64,000 nt of DNA from Ascaphus truei. Lineage: Eukaryota > Chordata > Amphibia > Anura > Ascaphidae. The stretch is from positions 74,555,763 to 74,619,762 of the forward strand of contig CM071570.1 of the NCBI GenBank assembly GCA_036426205.1. The letters are read 5' to 3'. Below are positions 32,854 to 43,800 of the stretch, in pieces. The notes beneath the pieces were generated by a model. That model was not told the DNA's origin and did no database searches. It saw nothing but the letters and a program-made list of their open reading frames with translations. The position numbers and the translations under genes are program-made. Positions within the stretch are counted from its first letter, which is position 1. Every line of letters begins with the position of its first letter.

Positions 32854-33567
32854 CTATTTGTATGCTTCTTTAAGCAAGTGGGTCTTAAGGTGGGTCTTAA
32901 AGGTGGATAGAGAGGGTGCTAGTCGGGTACTGAGGGGAAGGGCATTCCAGAGGTGTGGGGCAGTCAGTGAAAAAGGTTTAAGGCGGGAGAGGGCTTTAGA
33001 TAAAAAGGGGGTAGAAAGAAGACATCCTTGAGCAGAACGCAAGAGTCGGGATGGTGCATAGCGAGAAATTAGGGCTGAGATGTAAGGAGGGGCAGAAGTG
33101 TGTAAAGCTTTAAAAGTGAGGAGAAGAATGGAGTGTGAGATGCGGGATTTGATTGGAAGCCAGGAGAGGGATTTCAGGAGGGGAGATGCTGAGACAGATC
33201 TAGGAAAGAGTAGAGTGATTCTGGCAGCAGCATTTAGGATAGATTGTAGGGGAGACAGGTGAGAGGCAGGAAGGCCGGACAGCAGGAGGTTACAGTAATC
33301 AAGACGGGAGAGAATGAGGGCCTGAGTCAGAGTTTTAGCAGTCGAGCAACAGAGGAAAGGGCGTATCTTAGTTATATTGCGGAGGAAAAAGCGACAAGTT
33401 TTAGAAATGTTTTGAATGTGAGGGGCGAATGTGAGAGAGGAGTCGAGTGTGACCCCTAGGCAGCGTGCTTGGGCTACTGGGTGGATGATCGTAGTTCCAA
33501 CAGTAATGTGGAAGGAGGTAGTAGGGCCAGGTTTGGGACGAAGTATGAGGAGCTCTGTTTTAGCCAT
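32854..33567 (-). pseudogene. L2 copy A: reverse transcriptase C-terminal region
   Basis: A 237-residue open frame with [86 protein letters not shown] and SALISRYAPSRLLRS. The LDYCN and NAAAR ... LLTFKAL order is diagnostic of the L2 clade. It is open because the copy is fairly young, but it is cut from the catalytic part (33,860-34,573, with YADD near 33,990) by the nested tail. Confidence 0.9.
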
Positions 33568-33581
33568 GTTGAGTTTAAGGC

Positions 33582-33860
33582 TATTGTGCTATTCTGAACA
33601 CATGGCACATAAAGCTTGACCCCTGCAGACGCACTTACCAGAACTCCCTCCTACTGTCTCTGTACGTTCTCCCTACCTACCAATTAGACTGTTAGCTCCT
33701 CGGAGCAGGGACTCCTCTTCCTTAATGTCTAAAGCACTTATTCCCATGATCTGTTATTTATATTATCTGTTATTTATTGGATTACCACATGTATTACTGC
33801 TGTGAAGCGCTATGTACATTAATGGCGCTATATAAATAAAGACATACCATACCATACCAA
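33582..33860 (+). mobile_element. L2 3' tail nested in copy A, opposite direction
   Basis: Matches the complement of 32,575-32,830 (tgttagctcctcggagcagg ... gctatataaataaagacata) and ends in an (ATACC)n tail. Possible 5-bp duplication aaggc at both ends. With the left 3' UTR it forms an inverted pair about 0.8 kb apart. Confidence 0.8.
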
Positions 33861-34573
33861 GGCGACGGATGGCCATCCAGGATGATATAGCAGAGAGACA
33901 TTCAGAAACTTTGGTCTGTATAGCAGGTGTAAGGTCAGGTGTTGAAAAGTATATTTGTGTGTCGTCAGCATAGAGGTGATATTTAAACCCAAAAGATGTT
34001 ATTAGGTCACCTAGAGAGAGAGTGTACAGAGAAAAGAGAAGAGGTCCCAGGACAGAGCCCTGGGGTACCCCCACAGAGAGATCAATAGAGGAGGAGGAGG
34101 TGTTAGCAAAAGAGACACTGAAAGTACGATGGGAGAGGTAGGATGAGATCCAGGATAGAGCTTTGTTCTGAATGGAGAATGTGAAGGAGAAGAGGGTGGT
34201 CCACGGTGTCAAATGCTGCAGAGAGGTCGAGTAATATGAGCAGAGTGTAATGACCTCTGTCTTTGGCAGCATGGAGGTCGTCAGTTATTTTAGTGAGGGC
34301 TGTTTCAGTAGAGTGAGCAGTGCGGAAGCCAGATTGTAGAGGGTCTAGGAGAGAATAGGTGTTGAGAAAATGGAGCAAGCGAGAGAATACAAGACGTTCA
34401 AGGAGTTTAGAGGCAAAAGGCAGGAGGGAGACAGGTCGATAGTTAGAAAGACAGCTAGGGTCAAGCTTGGTGTTTTTGAGTAATGGTATGACTGTTGCAT
34501 GTTTGAAGGAGGAAGGAAAGGTTCCAGAGCAGAGGGAGGAGTTAAAAATGTGTGTGAGCGTAGGGATTATAGT
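33861..34573 (-). pseudogene. L2 copy A: reverse transcriptase catalytic part
   Basis: Minus-strand pieces: [20 protein letters not shown] and [19 protein letters not shown], then [47 protein letters not shown] and [15 protein letters not shown]. The YADD catalytic box is intact, but a frameshift lies near 34,180. Confidence 0.88.
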
Positions 34574-35199
34574 AGGGTATGGATGGAAGGGAAGAAAGCA
34601 TAATTTGTCAACTGAATAAATAATTAATACGACCACACCTTGAATATGGAGTACAGTTTTAGGCACCGCTCCATAAAAAAGACATTATGGAACTTGACAA
34701 AGTACAGAGAAGTGCTGCCAAATTAATAAAGGGGATGGAAAATCTGATTTATGAGGAAAAGCTCACTAAATTAGATTTGTTTACGTTATAAAAGAGGCAT
34801 CTAAGAAGGGATATTATAACTACAGCATATACAAATATTCAGGGTCAATATAAGGAACTATCAAAATAACTATTCATCCCAAGGACAAAAAAAATGACAC
34901 AGGGTCATCCCTTAAGGTTGGAGAAAATTAGATTTCACCAGCAACAAAGGAAAGGGTTCTTTAAAGTTCCAGTAAAATGTGGAATTCATTACCCATGCAG
35001 ACTGTGATGGCAGATACAACAGATACCTTCAAGAAAAGGTTGGACATATTTTTAGAAAGGAAAGGTATACAGGAATATACCAAATAAGTAAACATGGGAA
35101 GGATGTTGATCCAGGCAGAAATCTGATTGCCTTTATTGGAGTCCATAAAGAATGTATTTTCCCCCTTTTGAGATATCATTGAATGTTTCTGTATCCCTG
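34574..35199 (+). pseudogene. CR1 C-terminal domain
   Basis: Reads [37 protein letters not shown] and YEEKLTKLDLFTL before decaying, the end of a CR1 reverse transcriptase. It continues the frame broken off at 32,570. Confidence 0.82.
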
Positions 35200-35925
35200 T
35201 TCAAAAATGTGCCTCTAATCCAGCAGTGTGGTGGTTAACTGGTGATAGACAATTAACCAACACCACCTTGCTGATTACAGGTGTCAGGAAAAGCCTGCCT
35301 CTGAGACAGGAATGGGAGATTCTTCCTGAGCTCACACGTGAGCTGAGCTGACCCAGGAAGCAGAAAGAGCAGGGATTCCTTAGTCTCACATGTGTGGCTG
35401 AACCAAGGAAGGACAGACAGAGAGTTCCCTAGTCGACAACTGGGCTGACCTGTAGAACAAACAGATGTCTTGAGCGGCAAAGAGACTGCATGCTGCCAGC
35501 AGGACACAGGGGACAATACTTCTAAACCTGGATCCTGACATTACCTTAGCACACAAGGGTGCGGACACCAGGAGAACAGAGAAGCCTTCCCCTACATCTA
35601 CAAGAAACAGATAAGACTTTCTTATGGGACTGTTTATATATCTGTTTATATGTATGTATATATTTTGGGCTGGTAAATAGCTTAGCTAACCACCCAGTTA
35701 TAGAGAGGGCTGAACTACATGTGTAGATAGTCTCTAAACCGGAGATAGGTTTTTGTTTTGCTTATTTTCATATGTTTTGCTGTGTTAAAGGGACAGGCGC
35801 AATAAAGCCTAATTTTAGTTTCACTTTAAACAGTCTCTATTGCGTACCTCTGCACACGTCCTCTTACAGTTTCACTGGGATTTTTTGTTCGGCTTGCTCT
35901 GGTTTAATAAATTGTAAATACAGAT
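35200..35925 (+). mobile_element. LTR-like insertion in the CR1 3' UTR
   Basis: A break in the CR1 tail holds about 720 bp with a hairpin (ggtggttaa ... ttaaccaacacc, 35,229-35,268), moderate-GC sequence, TATA-like tttatatatctg (35,632) and caataaagcc (35,800). The pattern fits a solo LTR, but the exact ends were not fixed. Confidence 0.45.
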
Positions 35926-36035
35926 ATAGGATAAGTATCTTTCAACTAAATTTAAAATAGGTTGAACACTATGGGACGCAAGTCTTTTTTCAACATCACT
36001 TACAATGTAACTATGTATGTTACTATGTACAGATG

Positions 36036-36741
36036 TAGTGAATTAGTTCCTCCCAGTCATTTTTCCAGCTCCATTCATTATAATTTAATCATCTCTATGT
36101 GACAAATCCTTATTGCTTTCTAAAAAACATGCCGTGACGCCGTTCTTGTATGGTACCCCTCAAAAATTGCTCTGTTTTTAACATGAAAATCAAAATGCTG
36201 TATAATTTATGTGAATATTTTAATCTACTGAATATTTCTCAGACAGAATAAAACTTAAGCACATAGAAATAGAATGCAAAAATTATATTAAAAAATCAAA
36301 AAGCAGTCTTAGTGTTTGTAAATCAACTTCAATGTGTTGTTGAGACATAAATGCGCTGTTTAGCACATATAAATTAGCTATGCAATTATCCCGTTTAATT
36401 CCAAAGGGGCTAAAAATGCACTGTGCTGAAACCCATTTAACATATTTCTGGCACTCAATGGCTTAAAAAAATAAATCTGTGAGAAATAATAAAATGCATG
36501 AGTTGGTGTGATATTTGTAAACACAATAACTGAAGATTCATTATCAGATTAAAATAGCAATGTTGCTAGCAAAAATAAATAAATTATCTTTTCTCGAAGT
36601 GCCATAAACAAAAGCGACGTAGTAAAAAGATTGCAGAAGCGCACAATCATTTTAAAGAGGGTTGCAAAGATAGACACCCAATTAAATAATTATGCTATAA
36701 AGTAGCTATCTCGTGAAGATAACAAAGAGATGGTCTAGGTC
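36036..36741. other. No gene recognised
   Basis: AT-rich sequence with no repeat boundary seen. Confidence 0.45.
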
Positions 36742-37041
36742 AGGGGTGCAGAAACTTTTCTATTTACGCCCCCATCTGCTCTCCCCCCCTTACTGGCTCT
36801 CTGGCATTGTCGGGCGTCATATGACTTCACGACGTCAAGTGACGTCGCACGCGTCTTCATTTGACCCTGCGTCTTCATGGCGACGTGTCACCGAAAAGTC
36901 GGCCGAGAGCAGGTAAGGAAACTTACAGAGGCCCCACGCCTCCCCTGGCATTTTATTTAAATGTTATGAGGAAGAGTGCAGAGCCTCTATAAATGCCGCT
37001 CTAAGCCCCCCCCCCCCCGGAAATCTCGTGCACCCCAGTTT
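36742..37041. mobile_element. hAT-like non-autonomous element
   Basis: Starts CAGGGGTGCAGAAACTTTT and ends GTGCACCCCAG, which complements to CTGGGGTGCAC. A run of CpG-bearing cgacgtcaagtgacgtcgca lies inside. The ends look like hAT terminal repeats, but an 8-bp duplication could not be confirmed. Confidence 0.5.
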
Positions 37042-37117
37042 GCATGCACAAACAACATCAAGATCATAATCATAATCATTTGGCAAATCACATGGATAAA
37101 TGTTTAGCTATGGTCAA

Positions 37118-37119
37118 CA

Positions 37120-37181
<62 letters not shown>
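37118..37181. repeat. (CA)n-(TA)n microsatellite
   Basis: Short CA run passing into about 50 bp of pure TA. Confidence 0.92.
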
Positions 37182-37183
<2 letters not shown>

Positions 37184-37340
37184 CACACAAAAGGAGAAGT
37201 TGCTCAACACATAATATATAAGGTTAACTCAAGCCCTTTAATAAAACTAACTATAAGGGTAAAATAAAATATATACCCCAATTAAAGTCAGTATAGAGAT
37301 TAAATAGGACCTGATGGTGCTAGGGGATAGTGAAAACTAT

Positions 37341-38543
37341 ATAAGACACACAGATGAAAAGAACATAGACAATCCCCTTAGTAGCACTCTAAATTACACC
37401 TAAACTAATCTATAAGATAAAGATGGTTAAAAAGAAACAGATGCTCCGCCAATTCAGAAAAAATGAACAAGATTTTATTAATTAAACAACAAGACACACT
37501 AACTTGAAAACATAAAAATACTAAAGACAGCCTATGAAAATATATATGTATCAAAAATATAAAGAGAGGACTACTAATCAAACACTTTCAGTATTACAAA
37601 GAGAAAAAAATAAAAAAATAAAATGTGTCTAAATAAAGTTTAAATAATGACAACAAAGTAGTTTAGTCTAACATAATAGGCAATACAAAATATATTTCCT
37701 CCCAACTGCATATCATGAAAGATAATAAATCATTGCGTGAAAAAGTATATAGTCAATGACCCAGTATATAGCCAGGAAAAATTAGTATGTATACCAACAG
37801 AGGGGGAAAAAAGAGATAAAGCAACCAGGAAAAATAATATAACAATAAATAGTTTAACCCTAACAGCATTCCCCAAAATGAAATCAAGGAGAACGATGCA
37901 GCAAATAAAGAAAAATATGACTAAAAGACATATTAGCAAACAGAGTCATACATATTGAAAACACCACACAAGTGCACTGCACGCAAGGACAGGTAATGCC
38001 CAAACAGTAAGAGGAGGGTAATACTCAGCTGCAGCTAGATTGTGTAGAGTTTTGTCCATATTGATTGTACAGGATGTGTTTCCAAAGTCTGCTTATAACA
38101 GGAACAAAAATAAAGTCCAAAATGCTGCATCAGCCATCATAAGTCCCTCAGAATAGAAGATTACATAAAGCTGTAGTAAAGTAAACACTCACATGTTTCA
38201 CCCGTGAGTGGGCTTCTTCCTGAGTGGTAAAATTTAAAGTGAAGGCGTGCAGTGTTTATAGAGGGTAAAGTATTAGTTCCAGCTATGTTCTATTTTTCCT
38301 GTCCAATTAAAGCTACCTGCTAAATTGAGCTGCGTCACACACACCAGTGCAAGCAATATTGTAATCATTTCAGGCAGAGCTTCAAATAAAGCCCATATAT
38401 TGCACTGGGGTGTATGAAAATAACAACTTCACAGCAAAAAGTGACAGCTTGCAAGTATAATAGATAGCTATGGTTTTGTAACAAACATCTCTCCCCAAAA
38501 AGACCGTGGTGCAGCTACAGACATAAAAATCGCAGCAGCACCG
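37341..38543 (-). repeat. PLE-3 left inverted arm
   Basis: Reverse complement of 40,788-41,984 with scattered changes; for example tctagctgcagctgagtat at 41,289 is matched in complement near 38,030. Confidence 0.88.
38196..38224 (-). ncRNA. Hammerhead-like motif, PLE-3 left arm
   Basis: On the minus strand CTCAGGAAGAAGCCC, loop ACTCA, CGGGTGAAAC. CTCAGGA differs from CUGANGA at one base and GAAA is intact, but extra bases precede stem II. Confidence 0.35.
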
Positions 38544-38779
38544 TTTTTCTTTTGCATCTCGTAAATGCAAACAGCATCATTTTGGCACAAAATCAGAATA
38601 AAAGCGCATGAAGTAGTTTTAAAGTATATTAATACAACTTAAAAGATCTAGTTTTATCCAGTTACTACTAGTCATCATGTATTATACCAATAACTAAACT
38701 AACAATATTATTCTCTGACATAGTCTGAAACATAGACACACTTTAGCAATCGAAGCATAAATACAGAACAACGAAAAAA

Positions 38780-39115
38780 ATCTGTGTAGATGGTATTTCC
38801 ATCAATACTATGGTTCTAAGCAAGGATTATGCTGAAGCAGACGTCATGGGTGATGTATAAATGACGTCACTATCAGATCATATCAGAGACTAGTGCAATG
38901 GAGGTATCAGTTCATTTACCAGCATTTTATAGTCCAACAAAATACAGAAACAGAAATCTGTAATAGGAGATGTTTCCATAGATGCTGTGATTCGACGCAA
39001 GGGTTATGCTGAAGCAGATGTCATAGGTAATGTATTAGATGACGTCACTAGCAGATCATATCAAGGACTGGTGCAGTTTGGATGGAATCTTCATTTGCCA
39101 ATGCACTGACAAGCA
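38780..39115. repeat. Tandem duplication, about 177-bp period
   Basis: Two units share ttatgctgaagcag, gtcat-gggtaatgta and atgacgtcacta, and each holds a palindromic TGACGTCA (CREB/ATF-type site). Confidence 0.8.
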
Positions 39116-39399
39116 AAGACATATATGTAATAACATAGAACAATAGTATATTTAGAGTTAGTATTGAGAACATGCAGAAAATTAATGAGAGATAATTGTG
39201 TTATTTATAAAAGAGTGAAGATGACATATATCGATAAAATATTGAAATTTTGTTAAAAAAGTTAAATAGTAAACAGAGAGGAACGAAATAATCATATTAA
39301 TGCAATTAATTTCAAAGAAGGGGCCCACGCATCTTCACAAGGAATGAAGTTAATTGGAACACATATTTGCATATATGTACAGATGTCATTATAAACTAT

Positions 39400-40620
39400 A
39401 AAAACTAGCAAACCCTAAAGAATCATTTAGTCCCATGGGCTGCATGGTATTGAGAAGAACTATCCAGCGACACTCCTTTTTAAGAGAGCCTTTCTCCAAA
39501 TCCCCACCCCTTATGCCTAGGGCCACTTTATCAAAGGCAAATGCTGTTAGACACGTACTGTCTGAAGCATGATGTTGAAGGAAAGTCTAGCTACAGATGT
39601 AATTTTTTTGAATGAATCCAAATCCCGTTGTGCCGTTTTGATATTTCTTGTGTTGTTCTAAGACCCTAAAGCGGACTTCTCGTGTAGTCATGCCAATATA
39701 TTTAAGTCACAGGGACAGTAAACAGTATCTCACCCCCTTGGTCTTACAGTTAAGGGTGTACCCAATATTATATTCTTTATGTGTTTACTGTTCAAAAATT
39801 TGTCCGTCTGTACCATATACTACAGGCAGAGCAGCTGTTACATTTAGAGAAACCCTTTTTCCTGAGAGACAAGATGTTTCGCTTGTATGGGGAACATAAT
39901 GACTATGTACAAGTCGGTCTTTGAGGTTAGTGGACCGTCGACTTGTCATGTTGACCTTGTCACCTACCGCTTCCCTTAGTTCTCCTTCTGTACATAGGAC
40001 AGGCCAGTGTTTTTGTAAAATACACTGGAGATCTTTCCAACCTTCATTATATGTACCAATAAAACGGTTTTGGTGTCTTGTGTCCTCATTTTCGGATGTA
40101 ATAGTAATGCGTTTGCTACTTGCACTGTGCTGATACCCAGCATGAATATATTTATTGCTTTAGCCTCTAGATCTAAATCTTTGACGCATCTGAGCAGCTC
40201 TAGATTCGAACAAACCTCGTTTGAGCAATTACGCTTAATCTAAAAATTCACTGCGGGGGATGCTCCGAATCTGGTGCTGCTGATGAAAACTTGAGGCATG
40301 CAAATTGAATTTGTGGAGGTAGATTTTCTGAAAATCTCAGTACCAAATACTGCCAACCTCATCAATGAAGATCCTGAGATCCAAGAAGTCCACTGATTCA
40401 GTGCTTGATTTATAAGTAAGTTTAATATTAAGTTTGTTGTGGTTACACATCCACGAAACTCCTAAGCTCTGTAGCAGAGCCCTGCCAGAATAAGAACTTC
40501 ATCAATGTATCTCAACCACACAAAACATGCATGGTAAGATAAGATTTTCCTCACAAAAAACACACCTCCCTCTCCCACCACCCAGAAATAAGTTTGTCAC
40601 TATGGGGCAACATGTTGCGC
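39400..40620 (-). pseudogene. PLE-3 reverse transcriptase-endonuclease relic
   Basis: On the minus strand from 40,560: LSYHACFVWLRYIDEVLILW (the YIDD-type catalytic region, here YIDE), SSTESVDFLDLRIFIDE, LLRCVKDLDLEAKAINIFM, then after many stops LKYIGMTTREVRFRVLEQH (39,670-39,720, the Y-I-G and Arg of GIY-YIG) and WIVLLNTMQPMGLND (39,435). The order is that of PLE C-termini. The first half of the reverse transcriptase is missing upstream of about 40,620. Confidence 0.8.
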
Positions 40621-40787
40621 CCCCATCGCCGTCCCTCTAAATCTGTAAATAAAATCTACTCTTAAACACAAAATAATTGTGATATAGTATAAATGAAAGA
40701 AGCTGTAAGAGAAGATTAGTGAGATTTGGACTGAAAGAGGATGTTTTCAAAAAAAATTCCACAGCGCATAAGCCATCTTTGTGGTTT

Positions 40788-41978
40788 ATCAGTGCTGCTG
40801 ATTTTTATGTCTGTAGCTGCACCACGGTCTTTTTGGGGAGAGATGTTTGTTACAAAACCATAGCTATCTATATACTTGCAAGCTGTCACTTTTTGCTGTG
40901 AAGTTGTTATTTTCATACACACCAGTGCAAATATATGGGCTTAATTTGAAGCCTGAAATGATTACAATATTGCTTGCACTGGTGTGTGTGACGCAGCTCA
41001 ATTTAGAGCGTACTTTAATTGGACAGAAAATAAGAACAAGCTGGAACTAATTACTTTACCCTCTATAAAACACTGCACGCCTCACTTATAATTTTACCAC
41101 TCCAGGAAGAAGCCCACTCACGGGTGAAACATGTTGAGTGTTTACTTTACTACAGCCTTTATGTAATCTTCTATTCTGAGGGACTTATGATGGATCTGAT
41201 GCAGCATTTGGACTTTATTTTTTGTTCCTGTTAAAGCAGACTTTGGAAACACATCCTGTACAATCAATATGGGAACCCAACTCTACACATCTAGCTGCAG
41301 CTGAGTATGACCCTCCTCTTACTGTTTGGGCATTACCTGTCCTTGCAGTGCAGTGCACTTGTGGTGTTTCAATATGTATGACTCTGTTTGCTAATATGTC
41401 TTTATTAGTCATATTTTTCTTAATTTGCTGCATCAGTTCTCATTGATTTCATTTTGGGAAATGGCTGTTCAGGGTATAAACTATTATTATTGTTATATTT
41501 TTTCCCTGGTGCTTTCTCTTTTTTCCCCCTCTGTTTTTGGTATACACTACTAATTTTTCCTGGCTATATACTGGGTCATTGACTATATACTTTTCCAACG
41601 CAATGATATTATTCTTTCATGGCATATGTCAGTGGAATATATTTTGTATTGCCTATTATGTGACTAAACTACTTTGGTGTCATTATTTAAACTTTATTTA
41701 GACACATTTTAGTTTTTTTTTTTTTCTCTGTAAATACTGAAAGTGTTGATTAGTAGTCCTCTCTTATATTTTTTGATACATATATATTTTTATAGGCTGT
41801 CTTTAGTATTTTTATGTTTTTAAGTTAGTGTGTCTTGTTGTTTAATTATAAAATCTTTTTCATTTTTCTGAATTGGGGCGAGCATCTGTTTCTTTTTAAC
41901 CATCTTTATCTTATAGATTTTTAGGTGTAATTTAGAGTGCTACTAAGGGGATTGTCTATGTTCTTTTCATCTTTGTGT

Positions 41979-41984
<6 letters not shown>
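40788..41984 (+). repeat. PLE-3 right inverted arm
   Basis: Inverse partner of 37,341-38,543. A poly-T run occurs near 41,713. Confidence 0.88.
41101..41130 (+). ncRNA. Hammerhead-like motif, PLE-3 right arm
   Basis: CTCCAGGAAGAAGCCC, loop ACTCA, CGGGTGAAAC. GCCC and GGGT can pair as stem II and GAAA is intact; the CUGANGA box is degraded. Confidence 0.35.
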
Positions 41985-42018
<34 letters not shown>

Positions 42019-42060
42019 ATATATATAATATATATAATATATGATATATATATATAATAT
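41985..42060. repeat. (TA)n microsatellite
   Basis: Alternating TA with short ATA and CT interruptions. Confidence 0.9.
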
Positions 42061-42080
42061 ACACATACACATACAGTACG

Positions 42081-42507
42081 GCAGTCCTCGGTTATCTGAC
42101 ACAATGCATTACTCAAGGGCGTTGGATATCGAAACGTAAAGCGAAACACGTTTTCCCATAGGAACACTGTTTAAATTAAAGGTTCCGTTCCTGAAGGCAT
42201 TTTTAATGCTAAAATACTCAAAATATTTTACGCAGGCAATAAGATATGCAGCCACACACATATTAATAGTGCATATCACCGTATTATATTAATATAAATA
42301 TAACATAATATATAATATAATAAATAAAATATAATTTATATAGTATAATATAGTATATATATTATTATGTACACATAAAAACTTTGCAAGCGTCGTAAGA
42401 GCGTTGGATAAGCGTTTTTGGCGTTGTAAAAATGAACATAGGTATGCATTGCAAGCGTTGGATAAGCCATTCGTTGTAAAGCTGAAGCGTTGTAAAACGA
42501 GAACTGC
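42081..42507. mobile_element. MITE with GCAGTCCTCG ends
   Basis: Left end GCAGTCCTCG; right end, complemented, GCAGTTCTCG. Inside, gcgttggataagc and gttgtaaag phrases recur. No coding frame; no duplication confirmed because the right flank is TA repeat. Confidence 0.6.
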
Positions 42508-42889
42508 ATATATATATCATATCCAGTGCTTTTACAAAGCTGTGTTGTGGAGTGGGAGTGGATATAACATGGTGGGGTGGTGGGTGTGGAAATGTGAGAG
42601 ATTGTAGCAACACAAAAGTGGTGTGTGGCTATCATGTGGTCCCTATTGGTGTATAGGGATGGAAAAACACGAGTAATTAGTATGTTGTAAGAGCAGCTGT
42701 GTGTGCATACCAATATAGATCAGTATGTACAGACATGGGCCTTTAGCACTCATGGGAGAGGGTCAATTGTGTCAGTAATCGACTCATAAAATTTCGATCT
42801 CTGTTTAGGCCCTGCTAAGATGTCCCCGAACGTTGCAGTAAATTTGTATTAATGCAACTGTCCCTCTTTCGGTGTTTTAAAATGCGGAC

Positions 42890-43201
42890 AAAACCAGCCA
42901 GACCCAAGATGCAAAACTGCTCAATGCTCTACACGCGGCACAATACAAAACCACACAGGAACGGGAATACAAAAATCGAGAGAAGTTCACCCTGTTCCTC
43001 CAGCAATGTCCGTGTACCTCATCATGTGCATGAAATGCCAGGGGGCTGCTTACTAACTAGGTGAACAGGGCAGCGGGCTAAACAGAGAATGAAACTCGGC
43101 GTCCCACACGCATCACCGCGACAAGAACAGGTCCTGTTGGCAGGAACTTTCTCTGACTCTGGCCATATATGAACGATCTGAGGGTTGCCTCTACATCAAA
43201 A
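42890..43201 (+). pseudogene. PLE-4 GIY-YIG endonuclease fragment
   Basis: Reads YLIMCMKCQGAAY (43,015-43,055), after a stop and frame change REMKLGVPHASPRQEQVLLA, then GTFSDSGH. Cys-x2-Cys, Tyr and SGH spacing is that of the PLE endonuclease. A frame containing many Thr and Arg precedes it. Confidence 0.62.
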
Positions 43202-43766
43202 GGTAATCTTAAAAACACCGAAAGAGAGCACGTTTCAATGAATCACAATATTATGCAACTGTTCGGGCACTTACAAAAACAAATGGCCTAAACAAGATCG
43301 AAAATTTTATGACTCATTCTGAACAAGTGAACTCCTCTCCCCATGAGCGCTAAAGGCCTTCTGTACATACTTTGTGCTATATGATGGCACACACGCTTTC
43401 TCTTACACATACTATACTCCGTTTTTTCCTCCCCTTATACCCAATATGGCCACTAGTAAAATCCACACACACCCTTTTAGTTGTGGCTACAAGTCTCTCA
43501 CATTTCCCAACCCATCCACACCATTGTATATCCCACTCCCACCTCCACACACGCCCTTTTGTTCAAAGCACTGTATATAACTGTGGGCTCCTCCATTATT
43601 TATATTCACACAGATCACACACACACTCTTAATCACTTGCTTTCAGGGACCTTTTGACACCTCTCAAGCCATAACACACTCCCACCGGGGGAAGGACCAG
43701 CACAGATAACATTCCAAAGACACTGTTTTAAGTATTCCCTTTGCTTGCTTCATTCATTGACATCGG

Positions 43767-43800
43767 CCGGAAGAAGATGATCATTGTATCCGTCGAAGCT
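43767..43800 (+). ncRNA. Hammerhead-like motif near PLE-4
   Basis: CCGGAAGAAGATGATC, then TATCCGTCGAAGCTCGC. The GTCGAA(A)GCTCGC end is the part that usually follows stem II in PLE hammerheads; the CUGANGA box has decayed. Confidence 0.35.

Larger units (their letters stand above)
32571..34573 (-). mobile_element. L2 copy A: L2-clade LINE, 5'-truncated
   Basis: Minus-strand L2 element with the duplication agggtat at 32,564-32,570 and 34,574-34,580, inserted into the CR1 copy. The 3' UTR at the left carries the frequent phrase tatttatatagcgccattaa. It ends in the reverse transcriptase near 34,573, so it is 5'-truncated. A second L2 tail is nested at about 33,582-33,860. Confidence 0.9.
29180..36035 (+). 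mobile_element. CR1-like LINE, split by nested insertions
   Basis: The plus-strand pieces join in order into one CR1-type non-LTR element: endonuclease end, linker, reverse transcriptase, C-terminal domain and a 3' end (ggttgaacactatgggacgc, then repeated atgtaactatg, to about 36,035) typical of CR1. The gaps are foreign insertions at about 29,632-30,190, 30,793-31,649, 32,052-32,279, 32,571-34,573 and about 35,200-35,925. All frames are damaged. Confidence 0.85.
37182..41990 (-). mobile_element. PLE-3: Penelope-like element with 1.2-kb inverted flanks
   Basis: The core at 39,400-40,620 encodes a decayed reverse transcriptase-endonuclease on the minus strand. It is enclosed by long inverted repeats, 37,341-38,543 and 40,788-41,984. 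Both flanks contain tatagggttaaa-type and gcacgccttcac-type blocks in opposite directions and a hammerhead-like motif. This matches the inverted pseudo-LTR organisation of PLE-2 and PLE-4. Confidence 0.75.

Noticed and set aside
36742..37041. Confirmed hAT insertion with 8-bp duplication
   Set aside because: The flanks gtctaggt and tttgcatg do not match, so only the terminal similarity is claimed.
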